Positions 27,168 through 34,938 of a stretch of DNA of 64,000 bases are shown piece after piece. The notes beneath the pieces are model-generated. The model was not told where the DNA came from. It saw only the letters and a list, made by a program, of their open reading frames with translations, and made no database searches. Position 1 is the stretch's first letter, and each line of letters opens with the position of its first letter. The position numbers and the translations under genes are program-made. This stretch comes from an uncultured Alsobacter sp. (lineage in GTDB: Bacteria; Pseudomonadota; Alphaproteobacteria; Rhizobiales; Beijerinckiaceae): the NCBI RefSeq assembly GCF_945952055.1, contig NZ_CAMFHB010000022.1:1-64000 (forward strand), written 5' to 3'.

Positions 27168-27332
27168 ATATAGGGTGGCTGTCTAACCTTCAACACGCGC
27201 CGGGGTGGCGCCGGCGCATGGCTCGTGCGAGCGGCACGCGGAGCTGCCGCGGCCGACGTTGCAAGCCAAGACGCTTGCGCCATCTTTGGTGGAGGCCGCC
27301 CGATCCATGGCCTGCAGGGACCCGACACCGGA

Positions 27333-28100
27333 ATGACCGTCATCACGACCGCGCAGGAGGGGGCCAGTGCCCTCGCCGAGGTGATCCGCGGGGCCGAGCG
27401 GATCCTCGCCTTCACCGGCGCCGGCATTTCGACCGAGTGCGGGGTCCCGGACTTCCGCTCCCCGGGAAGCCCCTGGATGGTGAACAAGCCCATCCCCTAC
27501 GAGGCCTTCCTGGCCAGCGCCGAGGTGCGCCGCGAGGCGTGGCGGCGCAAGTTCACGATGGACGATCACTACCGCGGCGCCCGCCCGGGTCGCGGCCACC
27601 GCGCGCTCGCCCGCCTGCATGAGGAGGGGCGCCTCATCGGGGTCGTCACGCAGAACATCGACGGGCTCCACCTCGCCTCGGGGATCCCGGCCGAGCGGAT
27701 CGTCGAGCTGCACGGCAACGGGACCTATGCCACGTGTCTGGATTGTGGCCTTCGCCACGAACTCGCCGACATTCGCCCGGTGTTCGAAGCAACCGGCGCG
27801 GCGCCCGTCTGCCAGGACTGCCGCGGGCCGGTGAAGTCGGCGACGGTGTCCTTCGGGCAGGCCATGCCGGAGCAGGCGATGCGCAAGGCGCTGGCGATGG
27901 TCGCCGCCTGCGACGTCTTCATCGCGATCGGCTCGTCACTGGTGGTGCAGCCCGCCGCGCGCCTGCCGGTGATGGCCCGCCAGACCGGGGCGGAACTGGT
28001 GATCCTGAACGGCGAACCGACGCCGGTGGACGCCGTCTCGAACCTCGTCGTCAGGGCCGATATCGGGGACGTTCTGGAGGCCGCCACAGTCCCACAATGA
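27333..28100 (+). CDS. cobB: NAD-dependent protein deacylase, SIR2 family
   Basis: A 255-aa sirtuin that removes acyl groups from lysines using NAD. 'GAGIST' at 29-34 binds NAD, 'TQNIDGLH' (Q107, N108, D110) is the active-site loop, H127 in 'ELHGNG' is the catalytic base, and C135, C138, C160 and C163 bind zinc. The upstream frame is open, but the ATG at 27333 begins the family-like sequence. Symbol by family, not by proven orthology. Confidence 0.92.
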   Translation: MTVITTAQEGASALAEVIRGAERILAFTGAGISTECGVPDFRSPGSPWMVNKPIPYEAFLASAEVRREAWRRKFTMDDHYRGARPGRGHRALARLHEEGRLIGVVTQNIDGLHLASGIPAERIVELHGNGTYATCLDCGLRHELADIRPVFEATGAAPVCQDCRGPVKSATVSFGQAMPEQAMRKALAMVAACDVFIAIGSSLVVQPAARLPVMARQTGAELVILNGEPTPVDAVSNLVVRADIGDVLEAATVPQ

Positions 28101-28223
28101 GACACTGTGACCGCGATGCCATACGGTTGTGGACATTGTGGCGACATGAAGCTTTCGCGTGAAGAATCATGTTGCATATGGTTAACCTGAGGTTGACGGC
28201 GGCGGTCTCACTGGTGTTTCCCG

Positions 28224-28829
28224 ATGGCGGACGAATTTCCATTCAAGCCTTTGCGCGTTCAAGACGCGGGTGGCCTCGACAAGCGCGAGGCCGGCCTTGA
28301 TGAGGCAGGTCTCGAACTCGTCGAAGTGACGGGCACGATCAAATGGTTCGACGTGTCGAAGGGCTACGGTTTCATCGTGCCCGACGACGGCACGCCCGAC
28401 GTGCTGCTGCACGCCACGTGCCTGCGGCGCGACGGCTACCAGACGGCCTATGAAGGCGCGCGCATCGTGTGCGAGGCGCAGCGTCGGCAGCGTGGCCTGC
28501 AGGCCTTCCGCATCGTCTCGATGGACACCTCCACGGCCCTTCATCCCTCGCAGCTGCCGCCGGCCCGGACGCATGTCTCGGTGGCGCCGACCAGCGGCCT
28601 GGAGCGCGCCGAGGTGAAGTGGTTCAACCGCCTGCGGGGCTTCGGCTTCGTGTCGCGCGGGGAGGGCACTCCCGATATCTTCGTGCACATGGAAACGCTG
28701 CGCCGCTACGGCATCACCGAGCTGAAGCCTGGCCAGATCGTGCTCGTGCGGTTCGGCGACGGCCCGAAGGGCCTGATGGCCGCCGAGGTGCGTCCCATCG
28801 AAGGCAGCGTCATCCCCTCATCACACTGA
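28224..28829 (+). CDS. Double cold-shock-domain protein
   Basis: A 201-aa protein with two CspA-like domains. Domain 1 is at about 34-100 ('[18 protein letters not shown]') and domain 2 at about 128-194 ('[18 protein letters not shown]'), each with the aromatic RNP1-like motif that binds single-stranded nucleic acid. The tandem form is common in Alphaproteobacteria. The upstream region contains 'ggttaacctgaggttgac'. Likely an RNA chaperone or antiterminator. Confidence 0.93.
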   Translation: MADEFPFKPLRVQDAGGLDKREAGLDEAGLELVEVTGTIKWFDVSKGYGFIVPDDGTPDVLLHATCLRRDGYQTAYEGARIVCEAQRRQRGLQAFRIVSMDTSTALHPSQLPPARTHVSVAPTSGLERAEVKWFNRLRGFGFVSRGEGTPDIFVHMETLRRYGITELKPGQIVLVRFGDGPKGLMAAEVRPIEGSVIPSSH

Positions 28830-28909
28830 GGCGACCCGGCTCGCGGATCGTTGACCCTGCCCGCGAGGCGGAGCAAGGTGCCGCTCCCGTTCAGCCCGGA
28901 GCACGCGTG

Positions 28910-29398
28910 ATGCGTCTTGCCTGTCTCGTCCGTCTCCTGCCCGCATCGCTGGCCACCATCGCGGCGGCGCTGGCCTTCGTGTTTCTCGCGGCCGCTCCCG
29001 CCGCGGCCGACGCCGCCCTGGAGAAGCTCGTCATCGTGACGGCCCAGGGCCCGAAGAGTTTCGACGTCGAGGTCATGCGGACGGACGAGGAGAGGGCGCG
29101 CGGCCTGATGCAGCGCCGCTATCTCCCCGAGGACCGGGGCATGCTGTTCGACTTCAAGAAAGAGGGTCCGGTCATGATGTGGATGAAGGACACCTTCATC
29201 CCGCTCGACATGGTGTTCATCCGCAAGGATGGGACGGTCGCCCGCATCGCCGAGATGACCGAGCCGCACTCGTTGCGCACGATCCCCTCGGGCGAGGACG
29301 TGCTGGCCGTTCTCGAGATCAACGGGGGCATCTCCGCCAAGCTCGGCATCAAGGCGGGCGACAAGGTCCGGCATGCGCTGTTCGGCACGAAGCCTTGA
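28910..29398 (+). CDS. DUF192 family exported protein
   Basis: A 162-aa protein with a signal peptide (1-33, 'PAAADA') and a DUF192 domain: 'RGLMQRRYLPEDRGMLF', 'MWMKDTFIPLDMVFI' and 'VLEINGG'. It is a small periplasmic beta-barrel-like fold of unknown function. It starts 80 bases after the cold-shock gene and is the last chromosomal gene before the prophage. Confidence 0.9.
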   Translation: MRLACLVRLLPASLATIAAALAFVFLAAAPAAADAALEKLVIVTAQGPKSFDVEVMRTDEERARGLMQRRYLPEDRGMLFDFKKEGPVMMWMKDTFIPLDMVFIRKDGTVARIAEMTEPHSLRTIPSGEDVLAVLEINGGISAKLGIKAGDKVRHALFGTKP

Positions 29399-29400
29399 GC

Positions 29401-29435
29401 GTGGCGGCGGCTCGGACCTTGCTCCGCCGCCGCAC
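29401..29435 (+). terminator. GC-rich hairpin after the DUF192 gene
   Basis: GGCGGCGG (29403-29410) pairs with CCGCCGCC (29424-29431) around a 13-nt loop, directly after the stop codon. A likely terminator, although no T run follows. Confidence 0.6.
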
Positions 29436-29497
29436 CCCATGCTAGGCGAGGACGGCGGTCGCGAGCCGTGCCTGTCCAACGGCCGATGTTGGTGCGG

Positions 29498-29541
29498 CGG
29501 GGTATAGCGCAGCCTGGTAGCGCGGAAGTTTTGGGTGGTTC
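29498..29541 (+). tRNA. tRNA-Pro(UGG)-like 5' fragment at the prophage boundary
   Basis: CGGGGTA, TA, D arm gcgc-agcctggta-gcgc, then 'gaagt-tttgggt' reads as the 5' half of a tRNA-Pro with anticodon TGG. After the anticodon loop the sequence no longer pairs properly (ggttc instead of a matching arm) and no T loop follows. It is therefore a split tRNA at attL; the rest should be at attR beyond the window. Confidence 0.65.
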
Positions 29542-29569
29542 CGTTCACCCGGTTTGAGCACCACCTCAA

Positions 29570-30760
29570 CTACTTGGCCCGCTTCGCTTTTCCGTCGATG
29601 ACGGGCGTTTCGCGCATCACCCCTACGGGACTTTCTACGGGACTCGATGTCGCCATCGCGTCGAGCGCGTCGCGAAGGTCGTCGTGCAGGACGTGCGCGT
29701 AGCGGACCGTCGTCGTGATGTCCTCGTGCCGCAGCAGCACCTGGGCCATCTTCAGGTTCCCGGTCTTCTTCACCAGGCGCGTCGCGGCCGTGTGCCGGAG
29801 GTCGTGGAACCGGAGGCTCGTCAGGCCGGCTTTCACCTGGGCCCGGCCGTAGGCGGTGTCGACGCCGCTCGTGGTCATCGGCCGCCACGCCGGCTCGGGG
29901 ACGGCCTTGGTCGGCTCGGGCCGCCAGCAGAACACCCGCTCCGTGATGGCGCCGCGCTGCAGCCGCATCCGCTGCAGGCGGTCGCGCACGTCGACCGGCA
30001 TCGGGATCGTGGCGGTCTTGTCCCCCTTGCCGGTGATGGTGATGCTCCTCGAGCTCCAGTCGATCGCCGCCCACTCGAGGCCGACGACCTCGGCCAGGCG
30101 CAGGCCCAGGCGCAGGGTGACGAAGACGATGTCGTGGTAGCGCGGGTTCAGGGCGGCGAAGAGCCTGGCCTCCTCCTCATCGCTGGCGGACCGGATCCGC
30201 TCCTGCGGCTCCTTCAGCATCAGCGTGCGCCACGGGATCGGCTGGATGGTCTTGTCCCCCCACACCTCCCGGGCCCGGGTCAGCAGCTTGCGGAGCGGCT
30301 CGGTCACGGACCGGTTCACCGTCGAGGGGGAGACGCGCTTGGGCTCCTTCCGCGGCCGCCGGCGGCGCTGGTGCTTGGACACGGTCTCGGCCGCGCGGTT
30401 GATCACGAACTCGCCGCGGCGCTTTGCAACGATCTCGGCAATTTTTCCGCCGGAAATGGCGCTGAGCAGGGTGTCCTTGCCCAGGTGCTCGATCAGGTAG
30501 GCGAGGGACCATTCCGTCTGGTCCGGCCGGGCGTGGTGCTGGCCGACCTCCACCCAATAGCGCTCGCACGCCTCGTCCAGCGTCATGCCGGCGGCCGGCG
30601 GCGGGGCGCTCAGTTCCGCCCGGGCTTCGTCGCGCTTGCGCTTCTCGACGGCCTTGGCGTCCCGTTCATTCGAGCAGCCAGTCGAGCCGTAAAACCGACG
30701 ACCGTTGAGCCAGAAGTCGTAGACGTAGAACGGCGTGGCCTTGGTGCGATAGACGGACAT
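29570..30760 (-). CDS. int: Prophage tyrosine integrase
   Basis: A 396-aa phage-type tyrosine recombinase. The catalytic set is complete: R221 ('GLRLAEV'), K248, H319-x-x-R322 ('FHDLRH'), H345 ('LLRHED') and Y354 ('VRYAHV'). The N-terminal AP2-like arm-binding part ('WLNGRRFYGSTG') and core-binding SAM-like domain precede it. It ends 30 bases from the tRNA-Pro fragment, as expected for an integrase next to att. The stop is TAG. Its start lies inside the upstream excisionase-like gene. Confidence 0.95.
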   Translation of the reverse strand: MSVYRTKATPFYVYDFWLNGRRFYGSTGCSNERDAKAVEKRKRDEARAELSAPPPAAGMTLDEACERYWVEVGQHHARPDQTEWSLAYLIEHLGKDTLLSAISGGKIAEIVAKRRGEFVINRAAETVSKHQRRRRPRKEPKRVSPSTVNRSVTEPLRKLLTRAREVWGDKTIQPIPWRTLMLKEPQERIRSASDEEEARLFAALNPRYHDIVFVTLRLGLRLAEVVGLEWAAIDWSSRSITITGKGDKTATIPMPVDVRDRLQRMRLQRGAITERVFCWRPEPTKAVPEPAWRPMTTSGVDTAYGRAQVKAGLTSLRFHDLRHTAATRLVKKTGNLKMAQVLLRHEDITTTVRYAHVLHDDLRDALDAMATSSPVESPVGVMRETPVIDGKAKRAK

Positions 30761-30945
30761 TCCGTCCTCCTCCGCGCTGCCTTGAAGGATTCAAGGTCGG
30801 CAGCATCGAACCGGATCTGCTTCCGATGCAAGCCGCGTCCGACGTTGATGTAGGTGATGTCCCCGTTTCGCACGTGCTCACGGAGCGTCCGCGGGGCGAT
30901 GCCGAGCGCCTCGGCGGCCTCGTCCAGGGTGAGAAGGGGCGTCAT
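30610..30945 (-). CDS. Excisionase-like MerR-type helix-turn-helix protein
   Basis: A 111-aa protein whose first 70 residues form a helix-turn-helix of the excisionase/AlpA kind ('LLTLDEAAEALGIAPRTLRE', 'HRKQIRFDAADLESFKAARR'). The remaining 40 residues overlap the integrase coding start by 151 nt in another frame and are Ser/Thr/Arg-rich, so they may be shaped by the integrase reading frame. The role in directing excision is inferred from position and fold. Confidence 0.75.
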   Translation of the reverse strand: MTPLLTLDEAAEALGIAPRTLREHVRNGDITYINVGRGLHRKQIRFDAADLESFKAARRRTECPSIAPRPRRSTSTTSGSTVVGFTARLAARMNGTPRPSRSASATKPGRN

Positions 30946-31193
30946 GGGCCCCCCTCCGAATAGCCCCATTCCCCGTCCCGGACCGCCTCGCGCTTGCCAT
31001 CCGCGTAGGCGACGCAGATGTGCCCCTCCTCGCTGAAGACGCCGACGATCGTCGCGGGGATGATGATTTGCTCCACCTTCGGGGAAATGGGCACCAGCAT
31101 CGCGTCTTCGCTGAACGCGACCGGCTCCATGAACGATCGCACCTTGATCACCACGACGGGGTCGCCGATCGCCGGCTGGCGTTTCGTCATCAT
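30942..31193 (-). CDS. Small hypothetical phage protein
   Basis: An 83-aa beta-rich acidic protein ('GDPVVVIKVRSFMEPVAF', 'GHICVAYADGKREAV'), possibly an SH3-like barrel. No family recognised. Linked by 4-nt overlaps to both neighbours (stop into the excisionase start at 30945, start within the end of the next gene). Confidence 0.7.
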   Translation of the reverse strand: MMTKRQPAIGDPVVVIKVRSFMEPVAFSEDAMLVPISPKVEQIIIPATIVGVFSEEGHICVAYADGKREAVRDGEWGYSEGGP

Positions 31194-31408
31194 CGCGCGC
31201 CGACCATTCGCCGGTAGACCCTGATCGCCTCGACGGGGTCATCCCCCGATCCGAGAACCTGCTCGTGGAAGACGGAGCACAGGTTCTTCACGAGGTGCCA
31301 TCCTCCGCCCTCGGCCGGCTTCAGCGCCAGCTGCCGGCGCTCGGCCCACTCGAAGTCCGCGTAGATGTCGTCGAGCTCGTCCTGAGGGTTTGCGACGGGG
31401 CGCCTCAT
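31190..31408 (-). CDS. Small hypothetical phage protein
   Basis: A 72-aa helical protein ('DELDDIYADFEWAERRQLAL', 'DDPVEAIRVYRRMVG'). The ATG at 31408 lies in the 4-nt overlap with the upstream gene and continues the coupled chain. No family recognised. Confidence 0.7.
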   Translation of the reverse strand: MRRPVANPQDELDDIYADFEWAERRQLALKPAEGGGWHLVKNLCSVFHEQVLGSGDDPVEAIRVYRRMVGAR

Positions 31409-31653
31409 GGCACATCCCCGACCATCATGAGGACCGGCGGGTGCATGGTGCCAGCCAGCTTCAGGATCACCGGCGCGCCGGCGTTGAGCCGCATGAGCTC
31501 GTCCGGCGTCGGCTCCCAGGACGTCACCATGACGCTCGCCTCGAAGCCCGTCCCCGGGAGGATCTCGAGCGTCTCGTCGCGGATGGAGAGGCCGGTGAAG
31601 CCCTGCGACTTCCCGACGATGCGGGTGCAACCGCTGATGTGCTTGGAGATCAT
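31405..31653 (-). CDS. Small hypothetical phage protein
   Basis: An 82-aa mainly beta protein ('GFTGLSIRDETLEILPG', 'VILKLAGTMHPPVLMMVGD'). Both ends overlap neighbours by 4 nt. No family recognised. Confidence 0.7.
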   Translation of the reverse strand: MISKHISGCTRIVGKSQGFTGLSIRDETLEILPGTGFEASVMVTSWEPTPDELMRLNAGAPVILKLAGTMHPPVLMMVGDVP

Positions 31654-32054
31654 TCCATCACCGAGAAGCAGTTCGGGGTTGTGCAGTAGGCGTGGAGATG
31701 GCCGTTCGACCGGGCCCGGGCCCAGCGGATCGTGCCGCCGCAGACATGGCAGGGCACCTCCCCGCTGGTGCCCCGCCCCTTGTTCGGCCCGGGCGGCGGG
31801 ATGGCGGCCATCCCCTTGGCGAGGCGCTCCATGCTGGCGACGCGCTCCAGGCGCTCCGCCTCGACCTCCTCCGGCGTGTATTCGGCCCGATGCGAGCAGC
31901 TGCCGGCGTAGAGGTCGCTCGTCTTAGGCATGCAGCGGCGCCAAAAGTGAGCCTCCGCGTTGTCGACGCCAGCAGCGCACGTCGGGTTGCCGAGACCTTC
32001 AGCGTTCGGCAGCGTGTGGCCGTAGTGCCGGCAGTGTCCTGATATCGCGCTCAT
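31650..32054 (-). CDS. Hypothetical phage protein with zinc-ribbon-like Cys pairs
   Basis: A 134-aa protein with a Cys/His-rich N-terminus ('MSAISGHCRHYGH', 'CAAGVDN'), a helical middle ('EVEAERLERVASMERLAKG') and a C-terminal 'CHVCGG...YCTTPNC' that looks like a four-Cys zinc ribbon. Start at 32054 by 4-nt overlap. Function unknown. Confidence 0.7.
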   Translation of the reverse strand: MSAISGHCRHYGHTLPNAEGLGNPTCAAGVDNAEAHFWRRCMPKTSDLYAGSCSHRAEYTPEEVEAERLERVASMERLAKGMAAIPPPGPNKGRGTSGEVPCHVCGGTIRWARARSNGHLHAYCTTPNCFSVME

Positions 32055-32347
32055 CCCTTGGCCTCCGGCGCGAAGAAACACGGCGGCTTCCCGTTCGGCT
32101 GGATCACCGGCATCGTCGCGTAGCGAGGGAAGGATCGGCACCAGTGGAACTCGTCGTCGAGCGACGGGCGCGCCTGATCGAACGGGATCACCTGACCGGT
32201 CGGAAGCACCCATCCGTCATCGGATCGACGAACGGTCTGGGCCGAGATCATCTCGCAGTCGGCGTCTGAGCAGCATTCGCTCGGATACCAGGAGTGCGCA
32301 GCGGCGGGCCCGGCGGCCAGGATGAGGAGGATGGCCAAGCGCTTCAC
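32051..32347 (-). CDS. Small exported phage protein with Cys pairs
   Basis: A 98-aa protein. It starts at GTG 32347 with GGAGG 8 nt upstream, followed by a signal peptide ('KRLAILLILAAGPAAAHS'). The mature part has 'ECCSDADCEMI' and two further Cys, suggesting disulfides in the periplasm. Lysogenic conversion or envelope modification is possible. It overlaps the upstream small membrane gene by 4 nt (GTGA). Confidence 0.75.
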   Translation of the reverse strand: MKRLAILLILAAGPAAAHSWYPSECCSDADCEMISAQTVRRSDDGWVLPTGQVIPFDQARPSLDDEFHWCRSFPRYATMPVIQPNGKPPCFFAPEAKG

Positions 32348-32523
32348 AGCGACCACCTCCCTGCGATGAAGGCGGAAGCGATGCAGAAGGCCACGAGTGC
32401 GAACGCCGAGAGGAAGTAGCCCTTGCCTTCGTGCGTAGGGTCGTGCCGCTCGGCAATGGCGCCGAGCGAGACAGCCAGAACTCCTGTGATGACAGCCAAG
32501 GCGGTGCATACCGCTACGATCAT
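32344..32523 (-). CDS. Small two-helix membrane protein
   Basis: A 59-aa product (starts 'MIVAVCTALAVITGVLAVSL') with two hydrophobic segments at about 2-22 and 38-56 and a polar loop 'AERHDPTHEGKG' between. It is bounded by ATGA and GTGA overlaps with both neighbours, which supports translation. Topology is holin-like, but the position in the early region gives no support for lysis. Confidence 0.7.
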   Translation of the reverse strand: MIVAVCTALAVITGVLAVSLGAIAERHDPTHEGKGYFLSAFALVAFCIASAFIAGRWSL

Positions 32524-32816
32524 GGCGCGTCTCCGTAGTCGTGCAGCGCCCGTGAGGCGGTGAGAGCGGGGTAGGGGCAGGCGGCCGCGATGCGCCGGAG
32601 CGCCTCCAGCAGGGCCGTGACCCTCGGATCGGTCTGCTTGTCGACCAGCATCAGCTGGGTGCGCCGGGTCACGCCGAAGTGCCGGAGCAGCTTCTTCACG
32701 TGCACCTTGACGGTCGCATCGGCGATGCCGAGCTCGCGGGCGATCGCCTTGTTCGGTGCGCCCCGCTGGAGGTGGCCGAGCACCTGGAGCTCGCGCGGCG
32801 AGAGACGCTTCCTCAT
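32520..32816 (-). CDS. LuxR-type helix-turn-helix protein
   Basis: A 98-aa protein that is almost only a GerE/LuxR DNA-binding domain: 'LSPRELQVLGHLQRGAPNKA', 'ELGIADATVKVHVKKLLRHF' at about 5-60. No receiver or autoinducer domain. It may regulate phage or host promoters. Coupled by 4-nt overlaps on both sides. Confidence 0.85.
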   Translation of the reverse strand: MRKRLSPRELQVLGHLQRGAPNKAIARELGIADATVKVHVKKLLRHFGVTRRTQLMLVDKQTDPRVTALLEALRRIAAACPYPALTASRALHDYGDAP

Positions 32817-33250
32817 GGCTTCACCTTCGAGCGCTTCGGGAACGGCCGGCTGGGCCAGGGCTTCTTCGCCCGGCGCGCGCCGCGGTCCTCGTGGTCTGCA
32901 GGGAGGAAAGCGGGGTTGTCGCGCTCCAGGAGGCGGGTGCGGAACTCCTCCTGGCGGGCGGACAGCCGGCGGACCTTGGCGATCTTGTTGGCATCGCTGC
33001 CGGCGGTCGTGATCCGCTTCTCGCCGCCGCGCCCGAACGTCTTCTCCCGATGCTCGGCGATGCGGAGCATCTGGATGTGCACGGGGTCGTTCGCTGGCGG
33101 GATCGTGTCCTTCTTCTCCGGATCCCACTCGCGCAGGGCGAGCGGCGGCTGGTGGTCCCATTCGACCTGTTCGACGGTGAGCCCCATGGCCTCAAGCGCC
33201 ACGATCAGCTTCACTCGGTCGGGGATGGCCTTGCGGCGCTTCTCCGTCAT
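32813..33250 (-). CDS. Phage protein related to HNH nuclease accessory family
   Basis: A 145-aa basic protein with 'VEWDHQPPLALREWD', 'HIQMLRIAEHREKTFGRGGE', 'DANKIAKVRRL' and a 'KPWPSRPFPKR' tail. This pattern occurs in phage proteins annotated as HNH endonuclease-like. D33-H34 and later His residues could form the metal site. The activity is inferred. Confidence 0.65.
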   Translation of the reverse strand: MTEKRRKAIPDRVKLIVALEAMGLTVEQVEWDHQPPLALREWDPEKKDTIPPANDPVHIQMLRIAEHREKTFGRGGEKRITTAGSDANKIAKVRRLSARQEEFRTRLLERDNPAFLPADHEDRGARRAKKPWPSRPFPKRSKVKP

Positions 33251-33840
33251 GGCGCCACCCGCGGAACATGCTTCCAGGAGCGGCCCTTCCGGACAGAGTC
33301 GATCGTCTGGTAGCGCACGCCATATTGGGCGGCGAGCGCGGCCGTCGGCCGGTCGCTCCGAAGGATGTCGCGGACCTTGGCGTCTGTCAGCTTGGCCTGA
33401 TGCTGCTCTTGGCCGCATGTCATGGCGAAGTTCGTGCGCCGTCCGCGCTCCATCACGTCCTGAGAATTGTCTTTTGGCGTCCCAGGCTTGAGATGCAGCG
33501 GGTTAACGCACGGCGGGTTATCGCACCGGTGAAGGACGAAAAGACCGTCCGGAACGGGGCCCACGTTCATGACGTATGAGTGACGATGGGCCAGGGTGCT
33601 CGTCGCCCCCTTCACCACGAAAATGCCGTAGCCCCTCCGGTTTAGCCCCCCGACCCACGGCCAGCACTCCTCGGGACCCCGGCGGTCGACCTTGGACCAG
33701 AAGCGTTCCGCGACGCGCTGATCAGCTAAACGTCGGCAGTGCGCTTTGCGGCATGGTTTCGAGCAATAGGAGCGCGGGCCCTTGCTCCTGCGCGGCCGTT
33801 CGATCGTTGCGCCGCAATTCGAGCACGTCATGACAATCAT
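33247..33840 (-). CDS. HNH endonuclease with N-terminal zinc finger
   Basis: A 197-aa protein. C6, C9, C26 and C30 form a zinc finger. 'AHRHSYV' and 'LHRCDNPPCVNPLHL' are the HNH_3 metal-binding core, and a C-terminal helix-turn-helix ('AALAAQYGVRYQTIDSVRKG') resembles homing endonuclease DNA-recognition modules. Possibly a free-standing homing nuclease. ATGA overlap upstream. Confidence 0.85.
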   Translation of the reverse strand: MIVMTCSNCGATIERPRRSKGPRSYCSKPCRKAHCRRLADQRVAERFWSKVDRRGPEECWPWVGGLNRRGYGIFVVKGATSTLAHRHSYVMNVGPVPDGLFVLHRCDNPPCVNPLHLKPGTPKDNSQDVMERGRRTNFAMTCGQEQHQAKLTDAKVRDILRSDRPTAALAAQYGVRYQTIDSVRKGRSWKHVPRVAP

Positions 33841-34280
33841 CGGACGCCCCCACGATAGGGCGACGCATCCCCCTCCGCCTCACGCCGGAGAGCGGAGGGG
33901 TCCATGCCCGGGCAGACCTCTTCGGTCACGTACACGATCAGCTGCTCGATGAATTGGGAGAGCTCCTCCCGGTCCAGGTCCGCCATCGAGCGCACTTCGA
34001 CTATGACGCGGTCGCCCTCGACCACGGTCTCGTTCGTGAACCAGCCGTAGCGATGCTTGACTTCGTGGATGATTCGATCTCTGGAGGTTGGGGTCGCGGA
34101 GTTCTCTGCTGCCCGATGGGCCAGCGCATTCGCGAACCGCATCTGCTTCTCGCTGGCGCCGCGGTAGGGCTTCAGGATGAAGAGGCATGGCTCCATCTTC
34201 CGGAGCTCACGCAGGTCGATCGGCGCCGCGTAGGTGAGCCGCTCCCCGTCCCAGCGAGCGATTACCTGGGGCCCCTTCAT
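33837..34280 (-). CDS. Hypothetical phage protein
   Basis: A 147-aa protein with 'GPQVIARWDGERLTYAAP', 'RKMEPCLFILKPYRGASEKQ' and a long acidic C-terminal half with predicted helices. It resembles conserved phage proteins found near recombination genes, but I cannot name a family. 4-nt overlaps on both sides. Confidence 0.7.
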   Translation of the reverse strand: MKGPQVIARWDGERLTYAAPIDLRELRKMEPCLFILKPYRGASEKQMRFANALAHRAAENSATPTSRDRIIHEVKHRYGWFTNETVVEGDRVIVEVRSMADLDREELSQFIEQLIVYVTEEVCPGMDPSALRREAEGDASPYRGGVR

Positions 34281-34474
34281 CGCCCGCTCCACCAGCCGGT
34301 CGCACCCAGGAAAAGCTCGATCGCGCCGACCACGGTCACCACGCCGCCGAAGAACCAGTGCGATGCGTGCGGCGCCCGGATGAACCATTCGACGAGCATG
34401 CCCAGGCCCTGGGCGGCGATGACCGCGCCGATGATCACGAAGGAGAAGTCGAGGAGGGAGAGGACGTCGGTCAT
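34277..34474 (-). CDS. Small two-helix membrane protein
   Basis: A 65-aa protein with membrane segments at about 8-27 ('FSFVIIGAVIAAQGLGMLVE') and 40-58 ('WFFGGVVTVVGAIELFLGA'). A GGAGG site lies 8 nt before the ATG. Function unknown; overlaps of 4 nt with both neighbours. Confidence 0.7.
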   Translation of the reverse strand: MTDVLSLLDFSFVIIGAVIAAQGLGMLVEWFIRAPHASHWFFGGVVTVVGAIELFLGATGWWSGR

Positions 34475-34938
34475 GTCCGGATGCCCTCCTTCGACTTCGC
34501 CCACGCGCGGATCTCGGCGTAGGTCCGGCCCTGCAGCGCCAGCCACGCGGCCCGGCACTGCTCGATGTCGAAGTGCCCGATGTGGCACTCCTCAGTCGTC
34601 AGGCCCATCCTCGCGGCCAGGAAGGCGTAGACCCGGCCGCGGGCCTTCTGCCGGATGCGCTTGCGCTGCCGCGAGGTGGTGTCCGCGTAGCCGCCGCTCT
34701 CGGCCGCCGTCTTCCACAGCGGGTCGAACATCTGGTCGTGGAGCTTCGAGCGCGCGGCGCGGAGCTCGGGGCCCGCCGGCGTGCCGACGGCCTTCGTGGT
34801 CCCGGGGTGGCACCCCACGTGCGCGCCGCACTCGTCGCAGAGGTAGCGAGGGTTGGCGCGGAGATCGGGGCGCTTCGGGTAGACCTCGGCGCCGGTGGTC
34901 AAGCGGGTCGGCTTCCCGCAGCAGATGGGTGCGGTCAT
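34471..34938 (-). CDS. DUF3268-type zinc-finger protein
   Basis: A 155-aa protein with 'MTAPICCGKPTRLTTGAEVY', 'YLCDECGAHVGCHPGT' and 'HDQMFDPLW', followed by 'YAFLAARMGLTTEECHIGHF'. This matches the family with a zinc-finger-containing domain found in phages and integrated elements. Biochemical role unknown. Confidence 0.8.
   Translation of the reverse strand: MTAPICCGKPTRLTTGAEVYPKRPDLRANPRYLCDECGAHVGCHPGTTKAVGTPAGPELRAARSKLHDQMFDPLWKTAAESGGYADTTSRQRKRIRQKARGRVYAFLAARMGLTTEECHIGHFDIEQCRAAWLALQGRTYAEIRAWAKSKEGIRT

Noticed and set aside
29442-30074. Long open frames downstream of and opposite the integrase
   Set aside because: Shadow frames of the integrase and of chromosomal DNA; the translation contains no motif and crosses the att site.
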